Origin: Rossellomorea vietnamensis | GTDB taxonomy: Bacteria > Bacillota > Bacilli > Bacillales > Bacillaceae_B | Length of the DNA: 64,000 bases | Direction: 5' to 3' | Assembly: GCF_025398035.1 (NCBI RefSeq) | Contig: NZ_CP104558.1 | Span: 2,356,001-2,420,000, forward strand | Shown: piece by piece, positions 21,211 through 29,515 of the stretch | How positions within the stretch are numbered: the first letter of the stretch is position 1 | Layout: each line of letters begins with the position of its first letter | Notes under the pieces: model-generated | What the model was told of the DNA's origin: nothing | Databases searched by the model: none | The model's input: the letters and a program-made list of their open reading frames with translations, nothing else | Translations under genes and position numbers: made by a program

Positions 21211-22878
21211 TTATTCGGTTTTCAAGATCCCACCTGTACTTGCTGATGTAACAAGTTTTGCGTATCTTGCAAGATACCCTTTTTTGATTTTCGGAGGAGG
21301 CTGTACCCACTCCTGTTGTCTGAACCTCAACTCTTCTTCAGAAACCATAAGGGAAATCGTCCGGTTCGTTAGATCAATGAAGATGGGATCTCCATTTTCC
21401 ACAACACCGATCGGTCCTCCTTCAGCTGCTTCAGGGGAGACATGCCCGATTGAAATGCCCCGGGATGCTCCTGAAAATCTGCCGTCTGTCATGAGTGCGA
21501 CTTGCTTCTCAAGTCCGCGTCCTGCAATGGCTGCCGTCGGTGCCAGCATCTCCGGCATTCCCGGTCCGCCCTTTGGACCTTCATATCTGATGACGACAAC
21601 ATGACCTTCTTTCACTTCTCCGCTTTCAATTCCGGCAAGTGCCTCATCCTGGGATTCATATACAATCGCCTCGCCCATGAATGTTTTAATGGATGGGTCG
21701 ACTGCCCCCACTTTGATGACACCGCCATTAGGAGCGATATTCCCGAAGAGGACGGATAATCCCCCGACTGGACTGTGGGCATTTTCCCTGCGGCGTATGA
21801 CATCATCATTTTGAATATGAGCATCCTTCACATTTTCATAAAGGGATTTCCCTGTAACGGTGATGCGGTCTTTGTGTACGGCTTCCATTTCACAGAGCTC
21901 TTTAATGATGGCGCTGACCCCTCCGGCATTGTGAACATCCTGCATGGAGTAATCCGAGGCCGGGCTTATCTTGGATAGATAGGGAACCCTTTCTGCGACT
22001 TTATTGATCCGGTTGATGTCGTAATCGATTTCCGCCTCATTGGCAATTGCCAGCGTATGGAGGACGGTATTCGTCGAGCCTCCCATCGCCATGTCTAAGG
22101 CGAATGCGTCATCGATGGTGTCCTCTGTTATGATGTCTCGTGGCTTGATATCTTTTTTCACCATTTCCACAAGATGTTTCGCTGCGTCTTTGATCAATTT
22201 GTGACGTTCTTCTGAGGTGGCTACGATCGTCCCGTTCCCCGGTGGAGCCATTCCTAGCATTTCCATCAGGGAATTCATGGAGTTCGCCGTGAACATCCCG
22301 GAGCATGACCCACAGGTCGGACAGGCATTTGCTTCGATATCGAGAAGCTGTTCTGCCGTCATCCTTCCTGACTGGTGGGCGCCGACCCCTTCGAAAACGG
22401 ATACGAGTGATAATGGCTTCCCTTCACTTGAGACTCCTGCTTCCATCGGGCCACCCGATACAAAAACGGAAGGGACATTGGTTCTGACTGATGCCATCAG
22501 CATTCCCGGTGTGATCTTGTCACAGTTTGGAATGTAGAATACTCCGTCGAACCAGTGAGCATTGATGACGGTTTCTGCCGAGTCGGCGATCAGTTCGCGA
22601 CTCGGGAGTGAGTACCTCATCCCGATATGTCCCATGGCGATCCCGTCGTCGACACCGATCGTATTGAATTCGAACGGGATTCCCCCCGCTTCCCGGATCG
22701 CTTCTTTCACCACCTGGGCGAATCCGTTTAAATGCATATGACCGGGGATGATGTCGATATAAGAATTACATACCCCGATAAATGGTTTTTCCATGTCTTC
22801 GAGCTTGACTCCCGTCGCATAGAGTAAACTGCGGTGGGGAGCCCGGTCGATCCCTTTCTTGATCATGTCACTTCGCAC
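21211..22878 (-). CDS. ilvD: Dihydroxy-acid dehydratase
   Basis: Dehydrates the dihydroxy acids to 2-oxoisovalerate and 2-oxo-3-methylvalerate. The 555-residue iron-sulfur enzyme has cluster cysteines in [16 protein letters not shown] and [17 protein letters not shown], the family signature. The start is GTG at 22878, with GGAGGTG five bases before it. It lies 15 bases after ilvE, and the T-box begins immediately after its stop, so ilvE-ilvD form the promoter-proximal, T-box-free part of the operon. Confidence 0.96.
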   Translation of the reverse strand: MRSDMIKKGIDRAPHRSLLYATGVKLEDMEKPFIGVCNSYIDIIPGHMHLNGFAQVVKEAIREAGGIPFEFNTIGVDDGIAMGHIGMRYSLPSRELIADSAETVINAHWFDGVFYIPNCDKITPGMLMASVRTNVPSVFVSGGPMEAGVSSEGKPLSLVSVFEGVGAHQSGRMTAEQLLDIEANACPTCGSCSGMFTANSMNSLMEMLGMAPPGNGTIVATSEERHKLIKDAAKHLVEMVKKDIKPRDIITEDTIDDAFALDMAMGGSTNTVLHTLAIANEAEIDYDINRINKVAERVPYLSKISPASDYSMQDVHNAGGVSAIIKELCEMEAVHKDRITVTGKSLYENVKDAHIQNDDVIRRRENAHSPVGGLSVLFGNIAPNGGVIKVGAVDPSIKTFMGEAIVYESQDEALAGIESGEVKEGHVVVIRYEGPKGGPGMPEMLAPTAAIAGRGLEKQVALMTDGRFSGASRGISIGHVSPEAAEGGPIGVVENGDPIFIDLTNRTISLMVSEEELRFRQQEWVQPPPKIKKGYLARYAKLVTSASTGGILKTE

Positions 22879-22893
22879 GTCATCACCTCCAAC

Positions 22894-23793
22894 TTAGCCG
22901 ACTTGAGCATTTTGTTTGTAAACTTTTCTTCCATCCTGCGTGACAGTATTTCTGAATTCCTGCAATAATTGATTCGTATACTTCCCAGGTTTTCCGTCTC
23001 CGATGACACGTCCGTCAACTTTTACAACGGCGATGACTTCAGCGGCTGTCCCTGTTAAGAACACTTCATCTGCCGTGTATACATCATGTCGGGTGAAAAC
23101 TTCTTCTTTCATCACGAAACCTGCTTTTTCGGCGATTTCGATGATGGCATTCCGGGTGATCCCTTCGAGGGCCCCTACGTACCCCGGCGGTGTAAGGATT
23201 TTTCCTTTCTTCACAATGAAGATGTTATCGGCCGATCCTTCTGCTACATATCCTTGATCGTTCAACATCAATGCTTCGCTGACGCCTGCAAGATTTGCTT
23301 CGATTTTAACGAGAATGTTATTTAAATAGTTTAATGATTTAACTTTAGGTGAAAGTACATCTGCACGATTTCGCCGGCTTGCGACGGTAACGATATCGAT
23401 GCCCGTTTCATATAAGCTTTTAGGGAATAGAGCCAGCTGTTCAGCAATGACGATGATCTGTGGCTTCCTGCAAGTGAATGGATCCAGCCCCAGGTTTCCA
23501 ACACCCCTGGAAATGACCACACGTATGTAGGCATTCTCGAGTTTATTTTTTTTCAATGTATCAACGATAATGTCGCTCATTTCTTCTTTAGAGAGTTCAA
23601 TGTGCAACATGATGGATTTTGCTGAGTCATAAAGGCGATCAACATGTTCATCCAGACGGAACACGTTCCCATCGTACATTCGAATCCCTTCGAACACTCC
23701 ATCTCCATATAGAAAACCATGGTCGTACACAGATACAACTGCGTCTTCCTTTTTTACGTATTGCCCGTCTAAGTAGATCCACTGTTCGTTCAT
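22894..23793 (-). CDS. ilvE: Branched-chain amino acid aminotransferase
   Basis: The last step for Val, Leu and Ile, with PLP as cofactor. The 299-residue class IV aminotransferase shows SVYDHGFLYGDGVFEGIR at the N-terminus, the PLP lysine in KVKSLNYLNNIL and the GYVAEGSADNIF signature. The second ATG (23793) is preferred since AAGGA is 9 bases upstream; the ATG at 23802 abuts that site. A good promoter lies about 150 bases upstream. Confidence 0.94.
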   Translation of the reverse strand: MNEQWIYLDGQYVKKEDAVVSVYDHGFLYGDGVFEGIRMYDGNVFRLDEHVDRLYDSAKSIMLHIELSKEEMSDIIVDTLKKNKLENAYIRVVISRGVGNLGLDPFTCRKPQIIVIAEQLALFPKSLYETGIDIVTVASRRNRADVLSPKVKSLNYLNNILVKIEANLAGVSEALMLNDQGYVAEGSADNIFIVKKGKILTPPGYVGALEGITRNAIIEIAEKAGFVMKEEVFTRHDVYTADEVFLTGTAAEVIAVVKVDGRVIGDGKPGKYTNQLLQEFRNTVTQDGRKVYKQNAQVG

Positions 23794-23944
23794 GTTAATC
23801 ATTCCTTTCCCGGTTGAAATTTATTTGATTATTCGGAAATTTATTTTTGCAACGAAAGTACGTTGACTGTAAGCCTGTTGAGAGGGGGCTGAATCGGTTT
23901 ATGATTGCCTCTTCCCGCCGGCTCAGGTTTTTATATTGAGGACA

Positions 23945-23973
23945 ATATTACTCCCGTTTCCCCGGAAGGTCAA
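23945..23973 (-). promoter_or_regulatory. SigA-type promoter of ilvE-ilvD
   Basis: On the minus strand TTGACC (23968-23973) and TAATAT (23945-23950) with 17 bases between. The leader of roughly 140 bases holds a small hairpin CAACG-CGTTG but no T-box. The rest of the 500-base gap up to the hmgA terminator holds the cre-like site described separately and otherwise nothing I can name. Confidence 0.7.
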
Positions 23974-24018
23974 CAGGGTTTTTGTAAATTATTTGACTAT
24001 TTAGATTAATCTGATTAT

Positions 24019-24034
24019 AAGTAAACGCTTACAT
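24019..24034 (-). promoter_or_regulatory. CcpA cre-like site upstream of ilvE
   Basis: The minus strand reads ATGTAAGCGTTTACTT, matching the cre consensus WTGNAARCGNWWWCAW with one mismatch. It sits about 45 bases upstream of the -35 box, a position suited to activation. CcpA activation of ilv-leu from an upstream cre is known in B. subtilis. Confidence 0.55.
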
Positions 24035-24248
24035 CTTTGTCCTAATAGAGTTTAGCATGAGAAAAAAATATTTAAGATTTTTTTCATTAGAGGGGTGAAT
24101 CGGTATTCAGAAGCGGCGTATATACCAATCAAAAATTTTTCGACAAAATCCTACAGGGATGGGGTTTGGGGGAGTTTGTACCCAGTCGGATTTGGGTCTG
24201 GTGCATCCTTTTCACCACCTTACAAGCGACATGCTTTTTCCATTGCAC

Positions 24249-24293
24249 AAAAAAAGAATCAATCCAGAGCCGGTCCCCTGGATTGATTCTTTT
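24249..24293 (-). terminator. Terminator of the homogentisate operon
   Basis: AAAGAATCAATCCAG (minus strand, from 24292 down) pairs with CTGGATTGATTCTTT (24267-24253), followed by TTTTG. The hairpin begins at the hmgA stop codon. Confidence 0.85.
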
Positions 24294-25437
24294 ATACCCA
24301 TGTAAACATATAATTCTGATCTTCGACATCGTTTGCTTCTTTGACGATTTTCAACGGTTTGAAGGTATCGATCATGACAGCGAGCTCCAAGGTTTCTTTT
24401 TTTCCGATACTGGCTTCCGTTGTTCCTGGATGAGGCCCGTGTGGAATTCCACTCGGATGGAGGGTGATCGACCCTTCCTTGATCCCCTTCCTGCTCATGA
24501 AATTCCCTTCCACATAATACAGCAGTTCATCACTGTTCACATTGCTGTGGTTATAGGGAGCCGGGATCGATTCAGGATGATAATCATATAATCGCGGCAC
24601 GAATGAACATACGACGAAGTTATGACCTTCAAACGTCTGGTGGACAGGCGGCGGCTGATGGACACGGCCGGTGATCGGCTCGAAATCCTCTATGTTGAAT
24701 ACCCATGGATATAAATATCCATCCCATCCGACGACGTCCAGTGGATGATGATCCAAGACATGGGAATGAAGCGCACCCCTGGATTTGGTGATCACTTCAA
24801 ACTCTCCCTTTTCATTCTTCGTTTCAAGCTTCTCAGGTCCCCGCAGATCACGCTCACAAAACGGACTGTGTTCCAGCAGCTGCCCGTACTCGTTACGATA
24901 GCGACGAGGAGTGGTGATCTGGCTGAAGGACTCGACGATCAGCATCTTCGTCTCTTCTTCAGGAACGACCCGGTAGATGGTTCCGATCGGAATCACCACA
25001 TAATCACCTTTTCCATACGTGATCGTTCCGAACATCGTCTCTACCTTTCCTTTACCAAAATGGATATAAAGCATTTCATCACCGTCACCATTCCGGTAAA
25101 AGCTTGTCATCTCTTCCGTGACATAGGCGGTTCCAATCAATAAATCGGAGTTACCAAGTAAATACTCACGGCTCTTTAAGGCACAGCCTTTCTTCTCGAC
25201 TTTGTCTGTAAAGAAATGTCGATGACGCAGAGCACCCTCTTCCTCAAATTCCGGCATATAACTGCCTAAAAACTTTGTTTTCGCCACAGCCGTGGGCAAG
25301 TGATGATGATACAGGATCGATTGGGTTCCCGAAAATCCCTTCGTTCCCATGACCTGCTCCCTGTAAAGCGTTCCGTCTTCCTTTTTAAACATGGTGTGAC
25401 GTTTATGAGGTATGTTCCCCAATTGACGATAGTACAT
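24292..25437 (-). CDS. hmgA: Homogentisate 1,2-dioxygenase
   Basis: An Fe(II) enzyme that opens the homogentisate ring to maleylacetoacetate. At 381 residues it is shorter than the human enzyme (about 445) and of the bacterial cupin type. Near the C-terminus SDELLYYVEGNF and HPSGIPHGPHPG carry the predicted iron-binding glutamate and histidines; WDGYLYPWVFNIEDFEP is another conserved block. It is last in hpd-aminotransferase-flavin reductase-fahA-hmgA and overlaps the end of fahA by 35 bases. Confidence 0.9.
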   Translation of the reverse strand: MYYRQLGNIPHKRHTMFKKEDGTLYREQVMGTKGFSGTQSILYHHHLPTAVAKTKFLGSYMPEFEEEGALRHRHFFTDKVEKKGCALKSREYLLGNSDLLIGTAYVTEEMTSFYRNGDGDEMLYIHFGKGKVETMFGTITYGKGDYVVIPIGTIYRVVPEEETKMLIVESFSQITTPRRYRNEYGQLLEHSPFCERDLRGPEKLETKNEKGEFEVITKSRGALHSHVLDHHPLDVVGWDGYLYPWVFNIEDFEPITGRVHQPPPVHQTFEGHNFVVCSFVPRLYDYHPESIPAPYNHSNVNSDELLYYVEGNFMSRKGIKEGSITLHPSGIPHGPHPGTTEASIGKKETLELAVMIDTFKPLKIVKEANDVEDQNYMFTWV

Positions 25438-26368
25438 GGTCTTCCCCCTTTCTTCTCTCTACAATCGTATTCCTTAATACTCCTAATCCCTTAATCTCTA
25501 ATTCCACTACGTCCCCGGGCTTCAACCACGGATGCTTCTCGGGACCAAGCTCTAAAATGCAGCCGCTGCCGACCGTACCGGATCCGATCACCTCACCGGG
25601 ATACAGGGTGACGTCTTTCGATGCGCGCTCGATCATGTCTTCAAATGTATAATGAATATCCTGATAATTCCCCTCGGATAAGTGCTTCCCATTCACTTTT
25701 GCCGTCATGGGCAGATCAAGACGTTCCCCGTTTCGATACGTATCCATCTCATCCTTCGTCACTAAATAAGGTCCGAATGACGTGGCAAAATCCTTTCCTT
25801 TCGCAGGACCGAGCCCGACTTTCATTTCATGCTTCTGGATGTCCCTTGCACTCCAGTCATTCATGATCATATAGCCGTAAATGAAGTCTTGCGCGCTTCC
25901 TGGGGAAATGTTCCTGCCTTCTTTTCCGATGACGCAGGCGATTTCCAGCTCGTAATCGAGCCACTCACAGCCGGCAGGTTTCGCGATGGGATCGCCTGGA
26001 CCTTTTACAGCTAAGTGATTGGTGAAATAAAACACGGGAATGTCATACCATTCCGGCACCACGTCGAGCCCCCTCCGTTTACGGGCCGTTTTCACATGCT
26101 CTTCGAAGGCATAGAAATCCCGGATGCTCACAGGTCTTGGAATCGGTGCCTTCAGTGTGACGTCCCGTAATGGATACACTCCCTCTTCTCCCTCTGAAAA
26201 AGCACCCAGCTCCTTCATCCGTTTCAGTCCTTCGTCACCAAGATTGATGATGGATATCATATCTTTAGGAAGTGAGCCTCCGCTCACAGCATGGATATCC
26301 ACGACAAGTTCATCCTGAACCATCCCCGCCTTTACTTCTCCATCTATTAAAAAACTAACCAACTTCAC
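25403..26368 (-). CDS. fahA: Fumarylacetoacetate hydrolase family protein
   Basis: Likely cleaves fumarylacetoacetate to fumarate and acetoacetate, or in Bacillus-type pathways maleylacetoacetate directly. The 321-residue protein shows the FAH metal site in CEWLDYELEIACVIGKEGRN and DWSARDIQKHEM, and EVIGSGTVGSGCILE near the C-terminus. GTG at 26368 is used, with AAGGTGATG upstream. Context (hmgA, hpd) makes the tyrosine role strong; sequence alone would allow other FAH-family substrates. No maleylacetoacetate isomerase gene is seen nearby. Confidence 0.88.
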   Translation of the reverse strand: MKLVSFLIDGEVKAGMVQDELVVDIHAVSGGSLPKDMISIINLGDEGLKRMKELGAFSEGEEGVYPLRDVTLKAPIPRPVSIRDFYAFEEHVKTARKRRGLDVVPEWYDIPVFYFTNHLAVKGPGDPIAKPAGCEWLDYELEIACVIGKEGRNISPGSAQDFIYGYMIMNDWSARDIQKHEMKVGLGPAKGKDFATSFGPYLVTKDEMDTYRNGERLDLPMTAKVNGKHLSEGNYQDIHYTFEDMIERASKDVTLYPGEVIGSGTVGSGCILELGPEKHPWLKPGDVVELEIKGLGVLRNTIVERRKGEDHVLSSIGEHTS

Positions 26369-26374
26369 GTGTCA

Positions 26375-26986
26375 TCACCTTTTTCGAATCAATTCAAATG
26401 AATCGGATAATGGTTTGGTGTACATCTGGCCGGCAAGCCTTCCCACCGGTTTGAGTTTCTCTGAATCTATTTTCCCGTCATAGTAGAGTTCATCATTGAT
26501 CCTGACACACTCCACCTTCCCGATGACAAGGCTTCCTGCACCGGGATGATCGCCGAAGTGAAGGACCTCATGAAGCACGCATTCCAACTGAACCTTGCTT
26601 TCCGTCACTCCAGGAGGCTTTACAGTGATGGACTCTTTCTTCGTCAGTCCGACCTGTTCAAATTCATCCACGTCGGAATCAAATTCGATGGCACAGTTAT
26701 TCATCTCCTCCACAAACTCTTCACTGACGATGTTGATGACAAATTCCTTCGTTTTCTCGATATTTCGAAGAGTATCCTTTTTGCTGCCATCTTTCCCTCT
26801 TCTCATAGGAGAGAAGCAGACGAGCATAGGCTCTGCAGAAATCGCCGTAAAGAAGCTGTATGGAGCGAGGTTCGCATTCCCTTTTTCATCAATGGATGAA
26901 ACAAAGGCAATCGGTCTTGGCAGAATCGAGCCGATCATCAATTTATACGCTGACTGCCACTCAAGGGTCTGGGGTTTGATGTCCAT
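26375..26986 (-). CDS. Flavin reductase-like FMN-binding protein
   Basis: A 203-residue protein of the DIM6/NTAB flavin reductase-like family with a split-barrel FMN-binding fold. Typical blocks are LPRPIAFVSSIDEKGNANLAPYSFF at the N-terminus and HFGDHPGAGSLVIGKV toward the end. It starts one base after the upstream aminotransferase stop. Such proteins supply reduced flavin to a partner oxygenase; which one here is not clear, since Hpd and HmgA are iron dioxygenases that need none. Its place in this operon is conserved-looking but unexplained. Confidence 0.8.
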   Translation of the reverse strand: MDIKPQTLEWQSAYKLMIGSILPRPIAFVSSIDEKGNANLAPYSFFTAISAEPMLVCFSPMRRGKDGSKKDTLRNIEKTKEFVINIVSEEFVEEMNNCAIEFDSDVDEFEQVGLTKKESITVKPPGVTESKVQLECVLHEVLHFGDHPGAGSLVIGKVECVRINDELYYDGKIDSEKLKPVGRLAGQMYTKPLSDSFELIRKR

Positions 26987-26987
26987 T

Positions 26988-28097
26988 TCACTTCACCCCT
27001 TTGTTATTCAAAATGGATTCCAGCGCTGCAACAAATCGTTTATTATCCTCTTCTGTTCCAACCGTGACCCTGACCGTGTCCGGGTATCCCAGTAGAGTTC
27101 CTGAACGAACGACGAGACCCTCTTTTACGAGTTCATGGGACACCACGTCCCCATTCAAGCCTGTGTCCACCATGATAAAGTTGGATTGAGAAGGGAAATA
27201 GGATAAGCCCATCCGGTCGAATTCCCCCTCCAAGTAATGACGACCCTGTTCGTTCTTATGGGTGCATTCCCTTATAAACGCCTGATCTTCCAGGGCAATG
27301 ATCGCCGATTTCTGGGCAACGGTATTCACATTGAAGACATCCTTCACTTTACGGAGCTGTTCAGCAATTTCCTCATTCATGACTCCGAACCCGACCCTTA
27401 ACCCGGCAAGGCCATAAATTTTTGAAAATGTCCTGAGGACGATCAGGTTTTCGAATGCCGTAAGAAGCGGCAGGGTTTCTAAATAATCATCGGTTGTCAC
27501 GTACTCCATATAGGCTTCATCCACCACCACGAGAACGTGTGATGGGACACTTTCGATAAACTGCAGGAGTTCCCTTTTACCAACGATGGTCCCCGTTGGA
27601 TTATTGGGGTTGCAGACAAAGATCAATTTTGTTCTTGGAGTGATGTGGTCATGCATGCCCTGTAAATCATGGGTACCGGCTACGAGAGGGACAATGACGG
27701 GTGTGCCTCCCTCTAACAACACATTGGTCTGATACCTTGGAAACGTCACGTCGGCCATGATCGCCTCGTCTCCGCTGCTCAAATAGGCCCTCGTCAACAG
27801 CCGGATCACTTCATCCGATCCGTTCCCGAATACGAGTTGTTCTTTCGGAACGCCCAAGAACGCTGAAACTTTTTGACTCAGATCCACCGCAGCCCCGTCG
27901 GGATATAAAAACAGGTCGCTTCCGTTTTCTTTAAACCACTCTTTCACTTTCGGGGAGCAGCCATATATATTTTCATTTTCTGATAACTTTCTGATGGAGC
28001 TGAGTCCATGCTCCTTCTTTAAGTCCAGAAGCGTCTTCCCTAGCACATATGGAGCGATATGTGTGACCGCTTCCCTTGTTTTGAACTTCAATGCCAT
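26988..28097 (-). CDS. HisC-type aminotransferase, probable tyrosine/aromatic aminotransferase
   Basis: A PLP aminotransferase of the histidinol-phosphate class, 369 residues. It has FGNGSDEVIRLLTRA, the NPNNPTGT loop, DEAYMEY and the PLP lysine in TFSKIYGLAGLRVG. HisC-family enzymes often also transaminate aromatic amino acids. Lying between hpd and fahA, with no histidine genes near, it most likely makes 4-hydroxyphenylpyruvate from tyrosine. An unusual structured intercistronic segment precedes it. Confidence 0.85.
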   Translation of the reverse strand: MALKFKTREAVTHIAPYVLGKTLLDLKKEHGLSSIRKLSENENIYGCSPKVKEWFKENGSDLFLYPDGAAVDLSQKVSAFLGVPKEQLVFGNGSDEVIRLLTRAYLSSGDEAIMADVTFPRYQTNVLLEGGTPVIVPLVAGTHDLQGMHDHITPRTKLIFVCNPNNPTGTIVGKRELLQFIESVPSHVLVVVDEAYMEYVTTDDYLETLPLLTAFENLIVLRTFSKIYGLAGLRVGFGVMNEEIAEQLRKVKDVFNVNTVAQKSAIIALEDQAFIRECTHKNEQGRHYLEGEFDRMGLSYFPSQSNFIMVDTGLNGDVVSHELVKEGLVVRSGTLLGYPDTVRVTVGTEEDNKRFVAALESILNNKGVK

Positions 28098-28127
28098 ACA
28101 TATACCCTCGCCTTCCTCATGGATGAA

Positions 28128-28231
28128 GGGGGTTGACTCATGTGTTAGCTTATCTCCCCGTTCAAATATGTACCTGCAATCGGTACGATATTAAGCGTAG
28201 AAGCAGCTAATCTCTTCATGAGTTAACCCCC
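28128..28231 (-). other. Structured intercistronic element between hpd and aminotransferase gene
   Basis: GGGGGTTGACTCATG (28128-28142) pairs with CATGAGTTAACCCCC (28217-28231), one G-U. Inside are TTAGCT (28145) with AGCTAA (28205) and a small hairpin GTACC/GGTAC (28170-28186). The result is a branched arm of about 104 bases in the hpd-downstream mRNA. There is no T-run after it, so it is not a plain terminator. It may tune processing or translation, or may be a small inserted repeat. Confidence 0.5.
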
Positions 28232-28279
28232 TGACCGGTCCTTTGACCCCCGTTATATATATTCTATCTATCTATTTTT

Positions 28280-29395
28280 TTATAGGTTCCCTCTGCGTTC
28301 CTGTTCGCGTTCGATGGATTCGAATAATGCTTTGAAGTTTCCTTCGCCGAATCCCCTCGCCCCTTTACGCTGGATCACTTCGATGAATAGTGTCGGACGA
28401 TCCACGATCGGCTTCGTGAAAATTTGAAGCAGATATCCTTCGTCATCCCTGTCTACTAAAATATTCAACTCTTTGATCTGCGAAATCTCTTCATCAATTT
28501 CACCTACACGCTCTGAGAGCATTTCGTAATAGGAATCAGGAGTGCTTAAGAACTCTACTCCATTTTCTTTCAGGATCCCGACTGTCTTCACAATATCCTC
28601 TGTCAGGATGGCAATATGCTGCACTCCCGGACCACCGTAGAACTCAAGATATTCCTGGATTTGTGATTTGCGTTTCCCTTCAGCAGGTTCATTGATCGGG
28701 AATTTGATGCGGCCCCCGTTATGCATGACCTTGGACATCAGGGCAGAATATTCTGTTGTGATGTCCTCATTCGTGAAATGACGCATTTCCTTGAAGCCCA
28801 TCACTTTTTCGTAGTATTCCACCCACTCTTCCATGCGCTCCACGTTTCCGACGACGTGGTCGACAGCGATGATGCCGGCATCTTCATTTTTAAGCGCGGT
28901 ATCATATTTTTCAAATCCAGGCATGAAAATCCCTTTGTAATCTTTACGTTCCACAAGTGTATGGATCGTGTCCCCGTATGTACCAATCACGGCTTTCTTC
29001 ACTGTTCCGTTATCATCTTCCAGTGTGGAAGGGGGCATGATTTCAATGGCACCACGTTCCACCGCTCCACTGTAAGCCTTTTCAATATCATCCACGACAA
29101 GTGCGATGTCTTTGATGCCATCTCCGTGTTTCTTCACGAATTGGGATACCCGGCTTCCTTCATGCAGACTTCCTGTAATGAGCAATCTCACCTTGTTTTG
29201 TTGCAGTACATAGGATACCGTGTCCCGATTGCCCGTTTCGAGCCCTGAATAGGCAACGGTCTTAAATCCGAATGCTGTACAGAAGAAGTGGGCTGCCTGC
29301 TTGGCATTGCCTGTATAATATTCTAAATAATCGACATCTCTTACCGGGAAGACCTCTTCTGCCTTAACCTGTTTTTTTGCCACGTTCTCTTGCAT
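28280..29395 (-). CDS. hpd: 4-hydroxyphenylpyruvate dioxygenase
   Basis: Converts 4-hydroxyphenylpyruvate to homogentisate with Fe(II) and O2. The 371-residue protein has two VOC modules; the iron ligands of the C-terminal one are His180 (IIAVDHVVGNV), His260 (GPGVQHIAIL) and Glu339 (TLFIEV). AGGGG precedes the ATG. First gene of the tyrosine operon, it has its own promoter, yet no terminator separates it from the dehydrogenase-complex operon upstream. Confidence 0.96.
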   Translation of the reverse strand: MQENVAKKQVKAEEVFPVRDVDYLEYYTGNAKQAAHFFCTAFGFKTVAYSGLETGNRDTVSYVLQQNKVRLLITGSLHEGSRVSQFVKKHGDGIKDIALVVDDIEKAYSGAVERGAIEIMPPSTLEDDNGTVKKAVIGTYGDTIHTLVERKDYKGIFMPGFEKYDTALKNEDAGIIAVDHVVGNVERMEEWVEYYEKVMGFKEMRHFTNEDITTEYSALMSKVMHNGGRIKFPINEPAEGKRKSQIQEYLEFYGGPGVQHIAILTEDIVKTVGILKENGVEFLSTPDSYYEMLSERVGEIDEEISQIKELNILVDRDDEGYLLQIFTKPIVDRPTLFIEVIQRKGARGFGEGNFKALFESIEREQERRGNL

Positions 29396-29434
29396 ATTAA
29401 CCCCTCCATTAAACGTAAGTATATTCTGAATATT

Positions 29435-29463
29435 ATATTAAATCGTTTTGTATAACTTCTCAA
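29435..29463 (-). promoter_or_regulatory. SigA-type promoter of hpd
   Basis: The minus strand has TTGAGA (29458-29463), 17 bases, then TAATAT (29435-29440). It lacks the CGTT-N7-CGTT repeat seen at the phenylacetate-linked promoters, so the tyrosine branch may be controlled separately. Confidence 0.65.
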
Positions 29464-29515
29464 GAATGGCTAGTAAAGCTTAAACGCTTCTCTGTGATGA
29501 AGTCCGTCCCTCTTT

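Noticed and set aside
23815-23840. A CodY box in the ilvE leader
   Set aside because: The best match has about four mismatches to the consensus and lies well downstream of the start point, so it is not supported.
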